Shown piece after piece: positions 17,463 to 27,800 of a stretch of DNA of 64,000 nt (position 1 is the first letter of the stretch; every line of letters begins with the position of its first letter). Where the stretch lies: assembly GCF_032814565.1 (NCBI RefSeq), contig NZ_CP136521.1:1522501-1586500 (forward strand). Reading direction: 5' to 3'. The notes beneath the pieces are model-generated. The model was not told where the DNA came from. It did no database searches and was given only the letters and a program-made list of their open reading frames with translations. This DNA comes from Hwangdonia lutea (GTDB lineage Bacteria > Bacteroidota > Bacteroidia > Flavobacteriales > Flavobacteriaceae). The translations under genes were made by a program, and so were the position numbers.

Positions 17463-18311
17463 ATGAACATTGAAAAAAATATCATTATTGACGGCAAGCA
17501 CGATAAACCAATTTTAACCGACTTGTTTTTTAAAGACGACAGCACTAAAAAGCCGGTAATAATATTTTGTCATGGCTACAAAGGTTTTAAAGATTGGGGC
17601 GCATGGGATTTAATGGCGGAAGCATTTGCCAAAGCGGGTTTTTATTTTGTTAAATTTAATTTTTCACATAATGGAGGCACTGTAAAACAGCCCATTGATT
17701 TTCCCGATTTGGAAGCTTTCGGAAACAACAACTACACCAAGGAATTAGACGATTTAGAATCTGTTATCGATTGGGTTTGCAGCAATCCTAAGTTAAAAAA
17801 GAATGCCGATACAAACAGCATCACTTTAATGGGACATAGTAGAGCCGGCGGGATTGTAACTATAAAAGCTGAAGAAGATAACAGGATAAAAAACGTAATT
17901 AGTATTGCCGGTGTTTGCGATTTCGGGAAAAGAACAGCAACATCTGGTGATTTAGAACAATGGAAAAAAGACGGTGTAAAATATGTTTTAAACGGACGAA
18001 CAAAACAACAAATGCCGCATTACTATCAATTTTATGAAGATTTTATCGCCAACGAAAATAGGCTCACCATTAAACGCGCCGTATCGAATTTAAAAACCCC
18101 ATATTTAATAATTCATGGTGATAACGACACCAGTGTTTTTTTAGAGGAAGCAAAACTACTTAATCGTTGGAACCCGAACAGTCAGCTAGAAATTATTGAA
18201 GGTGCCAATCATGTTTTTGGAGCACAGCATCCTTGGGAAAAAACTACGTTACCCAATCAATTAAAACAGGTTATCACTAAGGTTATGGCTTTCTTATCAC
18301 ATCAAAAATAA
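17463..18311 (+). CDS. Alpha/beta hydrolase (dienelactone-hydrolase-like)
   Basis: A 282-residue cytosolic serine hydrolase. The nucleophile elbow is GHSRAGG near residue 125, the oxyanion region is FCHGYKGFKDWG, and a late GDND and ANHVFG supply the expected Asp and His. The fold class is clear. The substrate is not: such enzymes include esterases and small peptidases. It is translationally adjacent to the AddB-like gene with zero spacing, but no functional link is evident. Confidence 0.8.
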   Translation: MNIEKNIIIDGKHDKPILTDLFFKDDSTKKPVIIFCHGYKGFKDWGAWDLMAEAFAKAGFYFVKFNFSHNGGTVKQPIDFPDLEAFGNNNYTKELDDLESVIDWVCSNPKLKKNADTNSITLMGHSRAGGIVTIKAEEDNRIKNVISIAGVCDFGKRTATSGDLEQWKKDGVKYVLNGRTKQQMPHYYQFYEDFIANENRLTIKRAVSNLKTPYLIIHGDNDTSVFLEEAKLLNRWNPNSQLEIIEGANHVFGAQHPWEKTTLPNQLKQVITKVMAFLSHQK

Positions 18312-18333
18312 ATATTGATTTTAAAGATTTTAC

Positions 18334-20652
18334 TTATTCAATAACACTGAAACTTTTCTTTAAAGACGTTGTAGAATCGCCTCCCACCCAAACATTAAAT
18401 TTACCGGGTTCTACTTCCCACTTGTTATTTGCCGTGTAAAATTGAAGCATTTTAGCGTTTATAGTAAAATTAATGGTTTTGGTTTCCCCTCCTTTTAGCA
18501 TTACCTTTTCGAAACCTTTTAACTCTTTTACAGGTCTTACAAAGCTCCCAACCAAATCTCGAATATAAAGTTGCACAACTTCTTCCCCCGCTCTGTTGCC
18601 GGTATTGGTCACATTTACTGATGCTTTTATGTCGTCGCTAGCTTTAATTTCGGTTTTATCCAATTGTAAATTATCATAACTAAAGGTTGTATAACTCAAG
18701 CCAAAACCGAAGGGATACAATGCCTTTTTGGGCGCATCTCTGTAGCCGGAGAACGTAACGTGTTTATTGCTATACGGTCGTCCAGTGTTTTTTTGGTTGT
18801 AATATAAAGGCTCTTGACCAACGTTGTGCGGAAAAGATACCGGTAATTTTCCCGAGGGATTATAATCCCCAAAAACAACATCGGCAATGGCATTACCAGA
18901 TTCCGATCCTAAATGCCAGCACTCTAAAATGCTTGGTGCAATTTCAGAGGCACGACTTAAATCCATGGGCCTGCCATTCATTAAAACAATTACAATGTTT
19001 TTATTCACTTTATAAACCGCTTCCAGCAATTCATTTTGAAGCCCTAAAAAACCGATATTGGTTTGACTGCGCCCTTCGCCTGTTTGATACGCATTTTCAC
19101 CAATTGCCAATAAAACAACATCAGATTTTTTAGCAGCTTCAACGGCTTTTGTAATTCCCGAGTCATCTGTGGTGTTAAATTTTAAAGGTAATAAGAACTG
19201 ATTTGCTCCAGGCTCTATAGTTGGAATGGTTAAATCGACACCTTTTGCATAATGTATTTTGGTGTTTTCTCCAACAGCGTTTTTAATACCTTCCAATAAT
19301 GAAACTGCCGAATTATATTCCCCTTTGGCCCGCCAGTTTCCTAACGGTGAATCTTTATCATCTGCCAAGGGACCAATAACGGCAATACTTCTAATTTGTT
19401 TAGACAGTGGCAGCACGTTGTTTTCATTTTTAAGCAATACAATAGATTTTTTTGCAACATCGCGTGCTATGGCTAAGTTTTCTTTAGAGTACACATTATC
19501 TTTTTCGCGTTGCTCGTTGCAGTATTTGTAAGGATCATCAAAAAGTCCCAATTCAAATTTCAACCTTAAAACCCGTTTTACCGCATCATCAATTTGGTTG
19601 ATGGAAATCTTATTTTCGCTAAGTAAAGTTTCCAAATGTGCTTCGTAAGCATAGGATTCCATATCCATATCGCTTCCTGCATTTAAAGCTATTTCGGCAG
19701 CATGTTTTTTGTCTTCAGCATAACCATGTGCCCGCATTTCGCCAATGGAACCCCAATCTGAAACCACCAATCCATTCCAGTTCCATGCACCTTTCAAAAT
19801 ATCGCGTTGTAGAATTTTATGCCCTGTGGCAGGAATGCCATCAATATCGTTAAAAGCATTCATAAATGTTGCCGCACCTGCTTCGGCCGCTGCCTTAAAA
19901 GGTGGTAAAATGGTGTTGTGCAGCTCGTTTGCCCCAACATTAACGGTGTTGTAATCCCGACCAGCCTCTCCAAAGCCATAGCCTGCAAAGTGTTTAGCGC
20001 AAGCTGCAATGGTGTAAATATCAGATAAGTCGTCTCCTTGAAATCCTTCAATACGCGCCACGCCAACAACGGCATTTAAGTAAGGGTCTTCGCCAGCACC
20101 TTCCATAACGCGTCCCCAACGGGCATCTCTAGATACATCAATCATGGGCGCGAAGGTCCAATTTAAGCCCGAAGCAGCACTTTCTTTGGCTGCAATGGCG
20201 GCTGATTGTTTCATAATACCTAAATCCCAACTAGCCGTTTCACCCAACGGAATGGGAAATATGGTTTTATACCCGTGAATAACATCATAAGCAAAAATTA
20301 AAGGGATTTTAAGCCTTGAATGCTCCATAACAATTTTTTGGGTTTCCCGAATACTCGCCACAGACGTTATATTTAACATCGAACCCACCTCACCTTTTTT
20401 AAGCTTCTCAAATTTATGCTGATCGCCTTTTGTTGATGACGGTCCGGTAGCGTTCCATTTTCCACTGTATTGCACTAATTGCCCGATTTTTTCGTTTATC
20501 TGCATTAATGCCAAAACAGAATCTACCTTTTTTTCAATACTTTCATTTAAAGTTGAATGTTGGGGTTTAGTCGTTTCGTTTATACAGCTAAATACGGTAA
20601 TAATTAGACTCGAAATAATGATGAATTTTAAAGGAAGAATTGATATTTTCAT
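18334..20652 (-). CDS. GH3 beta-glucosidase, surface or periplasmic lipoprotein
   Basis: A 772-residue glycoside hydrolase family 3 enzyme of the BglX type. Lipobox VFSC puts the lipidated Cys at 23. The N-terminal TIM-barrel domain contains the nucleophile Asp299 (VVSDWGS) and the substrate pocket KHFAGYG. A C-terminal alpha/beta sandwich (about 390-620) and a fibronectin III-like domain (about 660-765) follow. It removes glucose from non-reducing ends of beta-gluco-oligosaccharides. It is the last gene of the minus-strand glucan locus and starts 14 bases after the stop of the 20667-21521 gene. It is the likely partner that finishes what the GH16 domain starts. Confidence 0.92.
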   Translation of the reverse strand: MKISILPLKFIIISSLIITVFSCINETTKPQHSTLNESIEKKVDSVLALMQINEKIGQLVQYSGKWNATGPSSTKGDQHKFEKLKKGEVGSMLNITSVASIRETQKIVMEHSRLKIPLIFAYDVIHGYKTIFPIPLGETASWDLGIMKQSAAIAAKESAASGLNWTFAPMIDVSRDARWGRVMEGAGEDPYLNAVVGVARIEGFQGDDLSDIYTIAACAKHFAGYGFGEAGRDYNTVNVGANELHNTILPPFKAAAEAGAATFMNAFNDIDGIPATGHKILQRDILKGAWNWNGLVVSDWGSIGEMRAHGYAEDKKHAAEIALNAGSDMDMESYAYEAHLETLLSENKISINQIDDAVKRVLRLKFELGLFDDPYKYCNEQREKDNVYSKENLAIARDVAKKSIVLLKNENNVLPLSKQIRSIAVIGPLADDKDSPLGNWRAKGEYNSAVSLLEGIKNAVGENTKIHYAKGVDLTIPTIEPGANQFLLPLKFNTTDDSGITKAVEAAKKSDVVLLAIGENAYQTGEGRSQTNIGFLGLQNELLEAVYKVNKNIVIVLMNGRPMDLSRASEIAPSILECWHLGSESGNAIADVVFGDYNPSGKLPVSFPHNVGQEPLYYNQKNTGRPYSNKHVTFSGYRDAPKKALYPFGFGLSYTTFSYDNLQLDKTEIKASDDIKASVNVTNTGNRAGEEVVQLYIRDLVGSFVRPVKELKGFEKVMLKGGETKTINFTINAKMLQFYTANNKWEVEPGKFNVWVGGDSTTSLKKSFSVIE

Positions 20653-20666
20653 GTTTTAATGCTGTT

Positions 20667-21521
20667 CTATTTTAAGGTTAATTCAATAAACACCGGAAAA
20701 TGATCGGATGGATATTTTAAATCTATGGAGCTTGATAAAACGCCGTATTTTTCGACTCCAATTTTTGAAGATTTTGATAACATGATGTAATCTATTCTTC
20801 GCTTAACAGGCTCGTTAAACTTGAAACCGTTGAATGTTCCGTTTGATCCAAAAACAAGTTTTGCTTTATCTTTTGAATCGTCTAGGGTTTGTTTAAGATT
20901 TGTGATGAGCTCACTTTGCGGCTCTACATTAAAATCGCCCATCATAACTACCGGAAAATCACTGGTGTTTAAAGCCTTTATTTTTTTAAGAATAAGTTGC
21001 ATGCCTTGTAACTGTGCTTCCCTTCCAACGTGGTCTAAATGCGTATTGAACACCCAAATTTTTTGATTATTTTCGAGTAAAGTAAAAAGTCCGTAAGTAC
21101 AAATTCTTGGATAGGCAGCATCCCAACCCATTGAGATTTGATTGGGCGTTTCAGATAACCAAAAGGTGTTTTCTTCTTCTACTTTTAGTTCTTTTGAATT
21201 GTAAAATATCGCTGAAAACTCGCCTTTATTATCGCCATCGCGACCAATGCCGATTGTTTTATAATCTATTAAGGCTTCTTTTAAATCTGCCATTTGATTG
21301 GGTCGCGCTTCCTGAACACCCAGAATATCCGGGCTGTAAAACAGTACTTGCGAGCTTAAAAAATCTTTTCTGTTTGCCCAGGCGTTCTCGTCATCGGAAG
21401 CTATGTCCAAACGGATGTTGTAAGTCATCACATTTAGGCTTTGGTTTGCTTGTTTTTTTTCGTTTTTACAACTAGAAAAACCGATAAACAAAATTAATAT
21501 CAGGTGTGTTAAATGCTTCAT
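20667..21521 (-). CDS. Endonuclease/exonuclease/phosphatase-fold lipoprotein
   Basis: A 284-residue lipoprotein (lipobox FSSC, Cys18) of the DNase I-like EEP superfamily. Family motifs are seen: MTYNIR, GVQEAR, THLDHVG, MGDFNVEP and SDHFPVF, giving the metal-binding Glu, Asp, Asn and catalytic His. Members cut phosphodiesters or phosphomonoesters in nucleic acids, sphingolipids or inositol phosphates. In this glycan locus, between GH3 and the GDPD-GH16 fusion (3-base gap), a role on a phosphate-bearing glycan or on released glycerol phosphate is more likely than nuclease action. That is inference from context. Confidence 0.85.
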   Translation of the reverse strand: MKHLTHLILILFIGFSSCKNEKKQANQSLNVMTYNIRLDIASDDENAWANRKDFLSSQVLFYSPDILGVQEARPNQMADLKEALIDYKTIGIGRDGDNKGEFSAIFYNSKELKVEEENTFWLSETPNQISMGWDAAYPRICTYGLFTLLENNQKIWVFNTHLDHVGREAQLQGMQLILKKIKALNTSDFPVVMMGDFNVEPQSELITNLKQTLDDSKDKAKLVFGSNGTFNGFKFNEPVKRRIDYIMLSKSSKIGVEKYGVLSSSIDLKYPSDHFPVFIELTLK

Positions 21522-21524
21522 TTT

Positions 21525-23120
21525 TTATTCTTCCTTTTGTTGAAAAACCCTAACATAATCGACTACCATTTGCTGCGGAAAAACAGAATCATCAATTCCT
21601 TTTTGTCCACCAAGCATGCCACCAACAGACACATTCATTATCAAATAAAATTCTTGATCAAAGGGCCATTCGGCTATGGTTTTATGTTCATTTTTTATAT
21701 GATTGTAAACGGTATCATTTAAAATAAAGTCCATTTTTTCATGAGTCCATTCTACTGCAAATACATGAAACGTCTCATAAGGTTTATCAATAAAAATCTT
21801 TTTTCCTCTCTCTGTACCTTTCATGTGATTAAAGGCTTTTGTGTGTATGGTTCCAAAAATAGAATCTGGGTTAAAACCAACATGTTCCATAATATCTATC
21901 TCGCCACATTCCGGCCAGCCAACTTCTTTTCTATTTTCGCCCAACATCCAAATGGCAGGCCACAATCCAACACCTCGAGGCAACTTCGCTCTTACTTCTA
22001 TGCGCCCATATTTCCATGAGGCTAAACCATCGGTTTTTAATCTTGCCGATGTGTATTGCGCGGTGTCAATTTCAGCAATATATTGCACCCAACTTTTGTT
22101 TTTAAACTCGTCGCTTTTGTATTTTGCGTTCGCTATTTTTTCTTTATGAGCTTCAATTATTAGCGTACCATTTTCAACTCTCGCATTTTTTAAGCTATCG
22201 GTGTAATATTGCTTTTCGCGGTTGCTTAAAAAACCGTAATCGTAAGCCCATTTGGTAGAATCTGGTTTTCCTTTGTAATTAAATTCGTCGCTCCAAACCA
22301 ATTTATAACCTCTTTTTGTTGGGCTTTTTTCGCTTCTTTTAAAAACAAGTTCTGGTTCATCTGTAGTGATGTAATCAAAATCGTTAGCTAAAAACCAATC
22401 GATATCTTCAGTTGAATTGACTGTCCAAGCATTTAATATTAAACCTTTTTCTTTGGCACTTGCTATCCATTCTGGACGTCTTTTATATTTATAAACTAAA
22501 TAGTCTAACCCAGTTATACCATCTTCCTTTAATCGTTTTGGTGCTTTAGAGCCATCTAAATATTGTGTTTTAGCATGTGCATCCAGTTCCTTTATTCTTT
22601 GTAAAATGGCATAACTGAAACTGATATACGACAAAATATAATTTTCTGCCTTAAGTTCTTTTACCAGTTTCAAAACATTTTCGGCCATTAAGGCATTTCG
22701 TCCTTCGGTTTTTGAAGGTTTTATTTCGCATACCAAACCCGTGGCATTGTTATTTTGCATTCCAGCAATGATATAATCTCTTAACGTTGGTAAGGTTTCG
22801 CCGTTTGAAAGTTTAAATTTTGATAATTGGGCATAGGTGGATTCTTCGATGAGTAAATCGTGATAATCGGCATCGTGGGTTACAATTAAAACATTATCGG
22901 ATGTCATTCTAACATCAAATTCTGAACCCGTACAACCCAAGTTTATAGCGTGTTTTAATGCAGCTATCGAGTTTTGCGGTAGGTTTTTTTGTTTCCATGC
23001 GCCGCGATGTGCCACCACGACATTATCAGCAAAAGTTATTGTTTTAGGCGAACTTGTTTGGCACCCATAAAAGCTGGCAATTAAGAATAAAAAAAACAAT
23101 TGAAGTGTGCTTTTTAGCAT
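21525..23120 (-). CDS. GDPD-GH16 fusion: glycerophosphodiesterase plus endo-beta-glucanase
   Basis: A 531-residue lipoprotein (Cys20) with two catalytic domains. Residues about 33-262 are a glycerophosphodiester phosphodiesterase: HRG at 38-40, Glu67 and Asp69, His82-Asp83, CEIKP near 131-135, AWTVN near 231-235 and a closing TTDEPE. Residues about 272-528 are glycoside hydrolase family 16 of the laminarinase/lichenase type, with the signature EIDIME placing the nucleophile at Glu407 and the acid/base at Glu412. Both active sites look complete. I infer cleavage of a beta-1,3 or mixed glucan together with removal of glycerophosphoryl groups. The frame is continuous through the junction. Confidence 0.9.
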   Translation of the reverse strand: MLKSTLQLFFLFLIASFYGCQTSSPKTITFADNVVVAHRGAWKQKNLPQNSIAALKHAINLGCTGSEFDVRMTSDNVLIVTHDADYHDLLIEESTYAQLSKFKLSNGETLPTLRDYIIAGMQNNNATGLVCEIKPSKTEGRNALMAENVLKLVKELKAENYILSYISFSYAILQRIKELDAHAKTQYLDGSKAPKRLKEDGITGLDYLVYKYKRRPEWIASAKEKGLILNAWTVNSTEDIDWFLANDFDYITTDEPELVFKRSEKSPTKRGYKLVWSDEFNYKGKPDSTKWAYDYGFLSNREKQYYTDSLKNARVENGTLIIEAHKEKIANAKYKSDEFKNKSWVQYIAEIDTAQYTSARLKTDGLASWKYGRIEVRAKLPRGVGLWPAIWMLGENRKEVGWPECGEIDIMEHVGFNPDSIFGTIHTKAFNHMKGTERGKKIFIDKPYETFHVFAVEWTHEKMDFILNDTVYNHIKNEHKTIAEWPFDQEFYLIMNVSVGGMLGGQKGIDDSVFPQQMVVDYVRVFQQKEE

Positions 23121-23264
23121 AAGAATACAATGACTAATTAAAAAGGAAATCTACGAAGTTAATAAAAGTGTTGAAATCTAAGGGCAATAAACTTACTTGC
23201 CCTTAGATTGAAAAACCAACACTATAAACTAAATCAAAAAAAGTGCTATTAATTTGTTCTTTAG

Positions 23265-24878
23265 TTAGTAACCGTCATTCTGTGGATAATCCGGACCCAG
23301 TAAATCCAAATCTATTTGTGCTATTGGAAAATTAATATAATGATCTTGCCAGTTTACCCTTGGATCTCTATCTCCCCCGAAATTATTGGGAAAATACGGT
23401 CCGTCACCGGCATAGTTTCTTATTTGGCGATTTATCACATCTTGTCCCATTCTTTTTAATGTAAACCAACGTTGTCCTTCAAAAGCGAGTTCGCGAGCGC
23501 GTTCATCTAATATAGCCTGCTCATCAACGCTTGTTAATGGTGTGGCATTTGCTCTTTCCCTAACTGCATTTATGTATGGTAAAGGATTGCCTGAAGACCT
23601 CATCATTGCTTCGGCAGCAATTAAATAGGTTTCGGCCAACCTATATACCATTATGTTGCTTTTATTTAGATACGAATCTGGATTGTCGTCTTCTTGTGCG
23701 AATTTGATACAAGAAGGGTGTTGTCTTTGATAATACCTTGTGTACGTGCTACTGGGGTTATTAAGATCGGTTATTGGTGCATAATTATCTACTTCTTCAC
23801 CAATTCTACTGCCCGATGTATAATAATATTTCAATCTAAAATACGTGTTGTCATCTCTAGTATCATTTGGATCTTCAGATAAAAGACCTAATAAATAAAG
23901 GTTTGGTAACACGCGTGAAAAACCTCTGCCACCCTGTTCAATATTTGACTCTATACCTGAAATCTGGAAATATTGGGTAACATAGTTTGCATTCATCATA
24001 GTGTCGTCTCCACCACCCAATAAATCATCTTTAGATTGAATAACGAATAACGATTCCGAATGGTTTCGATCACCTTTAAAAACATCTGCTGTGCTAGCTA
24101 CTAAGCTATGTGGGCTGTCTGGCCCTTCAATAACATCTAAGGCATGGGTTTTAGCTACCTCCCAATTGCCTTCCCACATTGCCACTTTTGCTTTTACGTG
24201 TTTTGCCGTGCCTTTTGTAACACGCCCAAAAGTGTCTGTCCATTCTAAGTGTTCAATGGCAAAATCCAGGTCGCTGTTTAATAGTGCAAAAATATCTTCT
24301 TTAGACGATTTAGCATTAATAACATTAAAGGCATTATCGACAGTTACCGTTTCGGTAGACACATAAATATTGTTAAACATTCTATATAAATAGAAATAAG
24401 AATTCGCTCTGAAAAACTTAGCTTCGGCAAGAACCTGGTTCCTAACATCTTCATCGATACCTTCTGCAACTTCGGCCGCATTAATTATTTCTGTAGCTTT
24501 ATTTGTAATGTTGTAAAAATGTTTCCAGAACAAAGTGGATACAAAATTGGCGCCTTGATCTACTGGCGAGACACCTCTTTGGTACCGCCCCATTAAACCT
24601 GTATAACCTGTTCTGCTAAATGCCAAATCACTTCTGGACGACATTAAAACCGCTCCCATAAAATCCTCTATACGTCGGTCATACCTATCTCTGTTAAACT
24701 TATAAAGGCTTACCACGCCAGATTTTAAACCTTCTTCGGTCGTGTAAATGTAATCGGAATCAATTAATGTACTTGGTTGTTCTTCTAAGAACTCTTCGCA
24801 AGAAAACACAACAAAGCATAGCGCCAGAGCTAGCAGCAAGTTGCCTTTTAGTTTTGAATATATAAACTTCGCTTTCAT
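23265..24878 (-). CDS. SusD/RagB-family glycan-binding lipoprotein
   Basis: A 537-residue surface lipoprotein (lipobox VFSC, Cys27) that captures oligosaccharides and caps the SusC channel at 24896-27973. Helical TPR-like SusD features are present: FLEEQPST near the N-terminus, FFRANSYFYLYRMF, and the C-terminal YRLAETYLIAAEAMM and ERARELAFEGQRWF blocks typical of the family. It follows susC by 17 bases on the minus strand and precedes the GDPD-GH16 gene. Ligand preference cannot be read directly; the neighbouring hydrolases point to beta-glucan. Confidence 0.94.
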   Translation of the reverse strand: MKAKFIYSKLKGNLLLALALCFVVFSCEEFLEEQPSTLIDSDYIYTTEEGLKSGVVSLYKFNRDRYDRRIEDFMGAVLMSSRSDLAFSRTGYTGLMGRYQRGVSPVDQGANFVSTLFWKHFYNITNKATEIINAAEVAEGIDEDVRNQVLAEAKFFRANSYFYLYRMFNNIYVSTETVTVDNAFNVINAKSSKEDIFALLNSDLDFAIEHLEWTDTFGRVTKGTAKHVKAKVAMWEGNWEVAKTHALDVIEGPDSPHSLVASTADVFKGDRNHSESLFVIQSKDDLLGGGDDTMMNANYVTQYFQISGIESNIEQGGRGFSRVLPNLYLLGLLSEDPNDTRDDNTYFRLKYYYTSGSRIGEEVDNYAPITDLNNPSSTYTRYYQRQHPSCIKFAQEDDNPDSYLNKSNIMVYRLAETYLIAAEAMMRSSGNPLPYINAVRERANATPLTSVDEQAILDERARELAFEGQRWFTLKRMGQDVINRQIRNYAGDGPYFPNNFGGDRDPRVNWQDHYINFPIAQIDLDLLGPDYPQNDGY

Positions 24879-24895
24879 AATATTATTTTTTTTAA

Positions 24896-27800
24896 TTAAA
24901 ATTTAACTCTTACACCAAAGGTGAAACTCGTTGCATCTGGATACCCTGTATCTGCATTAGAAAATGTATTTCTAATATTTACCTCAGGGCTATATCCTAT
25001 ATAATCTGTGTTGGTAAACAAGTTAGTGCCTGTTGCGTAAAACCTAATCTGCTCTAAGTTTAAACTAGATGAAATAGCCTCAGACAGCGTGTAGCCCAAA
25101 CTAACTGTTCTTAACCTTATATACGATGCATCTTTAATAGCCAAAGAATTTAAATACAGTGGTGCAGTATCAAAATTAGGTCTTGGAAAGGTTGTAGATG
25201 GATTTTCTGGTGTGTAATAATCTACTTTTACACCGTTTAACTTCCCTGATAAAGTCCCCCCATTATTAAATTCTGATAAAAATGGGTTTCTTTTTGTAGC
25301 CCCTTCTACGGCGTAAAAATCTACAAATAAATCGAAACCTTTGTAAGCAACTGTTGTTGATAAAGAACCAAACCAGTCTGGATTAGGGTCTTTAAAAACC
25401 CTGTCTTCTTGGGTTATTTTACCGTCTGGAACTCCCGTTTTATTGCCTTGGTCATCTACACCGTTGGTGTCTTTAATTTTAATGTCTCCAGGCCTGAGGT
25501 TGTCTTGTGTTAAGGCAGAGTCTGGATTGGCCTGTGGTGCATTTGCAAAATCGTCGCCTTCTTGCCAAATGCCATCAAATTCATATTGGTAAAGGACGCC
25601 TACTGGTTGGCCAACGTAGTAGTTAAATGCGTCGTCTTCTAAAATAGGGTTCCCATCGCCATCATTATAAAGTTCTATCAATTTGTTTTTATTGTTAGAC
25701 CAGTTAGTAGATATTGACCATTTAAAATCATTTTTATTGATTATATTTGCAGTTAAGCTCAATTCGATACCAGAGTTTTGCAATTCTCCGGCATTAAAGA
25801 AGGTATATTGGTAACCTGTTATTGATGGTACACCTCGACGCAATAACAAATCGGTAGTTCTAGCATCGTAGTAATTAATATTACCTACTAAAACCCTTTT
25901 AAACATTGAAAAGTCCAATCCAAAGTTTAAGGTTGTTATTCTTTCAAACTTTAAATCTGGATTGGGCAAAATAACTGATGGCGAATAGCCTGATGCAGAT
26001 TCAGCATCGAATATATAGTTTTGTCCTTCTGCTGTAAAAAGCGATGTGTATGCACGCCCAAGATCGTTTACCAAAGCGCCATAACTGGTTCTTAATTTTA
26101 ACTCATTTATAGCTTCAACATCTTCTAAAAAAGGCTCTTTATGTATTTGCCATGCAAAAGAAGCTGCCGGATTAAAGCTCCACTTATTGTTTTTAGAGTT
26201 TACTGATGCTCCATCTCCTCTTGCTGTGGCCTCAAACAAATATCTGTTCTTTAAATTATATCTTGCTCTTGCCATAAAAGATGCCAATCTCTGTTTATTT
26301 TTATCACGCTCTACGGTTACATTACCAATGGCATTTGTTATGCCATCATACCCCAAGCTTTCATTTGTAAACCCTTGTGCTTCGGTAAATGTTCGAGAAA
26401 ATTGATTTTCTTGTGCAGATTGTACCAGCGTTACATTTAGTTTATGGTCATCGCTAAAAGCTTTATCGTAGGTTAATATGTTTTCAATTAGATATGATTC
26501 CCTTAATCGATTATCGATTCTTGCAACTCCATCAACGTCATCGCCCGCTGAACTTAATGACGATTGATATTGGCCTCTTTCTGAAGTCCTTCTTGTTAAG
26601 TTAGTTTTTAATTGGTACGTTAAATCATTTGTAATTTTCCAGATTGGAGTTACGTTTATTACAAAATCGTTTCCTTTTTCTTCATTAGTCTGCTCTCTAA
26701 GGTTCCATATTGGATTTACTGCCGATAATTCCTCGCCACTTGGGAATTGGGTGAGGTTTCCATTATCATCATAAGCTCTTCCTAAGGGTGAAATTGTAAT
26801 TACGTTTACGTTTGCAGCTCTATCGGTATCATCGTTTAAAATGTTCAAATCAAAATTTACCGAAAGCTTATTACTAATTTTTTGATCTACGTTTAATCGC
26901 AATGTTTTTCTAACATAGGCAGAATTTGGTATTAGGCCATCTTCTTTAAAGTAATTGATACTCCCGAATACTTTAGTCATATCGGTACCACCACTAATGC
27001 TAATGGCTTGACTATTGACTGAGCCATTTTTTACCAACTCATTTTCCCAGTCCACAAATTGGTTATTTGCGATAGACTCTAGTTCTAAAGCTGAGAAAAT
27101 ATCTTCATCGTTTGGATATGAGTCATCTGCGATGGTAGACCTAACAGCTTCCCGTCGCAATTGTGCAAATTCTTGACCGCTATAAACATCGAAATTACGC
27201 TCAATGGATTTTGTTGTAATATAACCGTGATAATTTACACTTACTTTACCAGATTTACCTCGTTTTGTAGTTACCAAAACAACCCCATTTGCGCCTCTAG
27301 AGCCATAAATAGCTTGAGCCGAGGCATCTTTAAGAAATTCGATAGACTCAATGTCATCAGAGTCGATGTCTTCAATACCACCATCTCTTATAATGCCATC
27401 TACTACATATATCGCACTTACGCTACCTTCAATAGAGCCTTGGCCTCTAAAGATAATATCTGATGTTCCGCCTGGTCTTAATGTGCCTCCTCCTACATCA
27501 ACTTGCAAACCTGCAATTCTACCTCTCAGCATTTCATTAACATCAGAGGTTGGTGTTAATACAGCCTCTTCCATATTGGCAGTAGCCACGGCATTAACAA
27601 TATCGCTTTTACGTTGCGTACCGTAACCTACAACAACAACTTCGTCTAGCACATTTTGATCGATATTCAATAAAATGGTTAAGGCCCCAGAAGTTATGGC
27701 GACCTCTTTAGTTTGGTAGCCTAAGTAGGAAACCGTTAGTGTAGTCGCGGTATTATTTACAGAGAATGAGAAGTTACCATCAAAATCTGTCGATGTTCCG

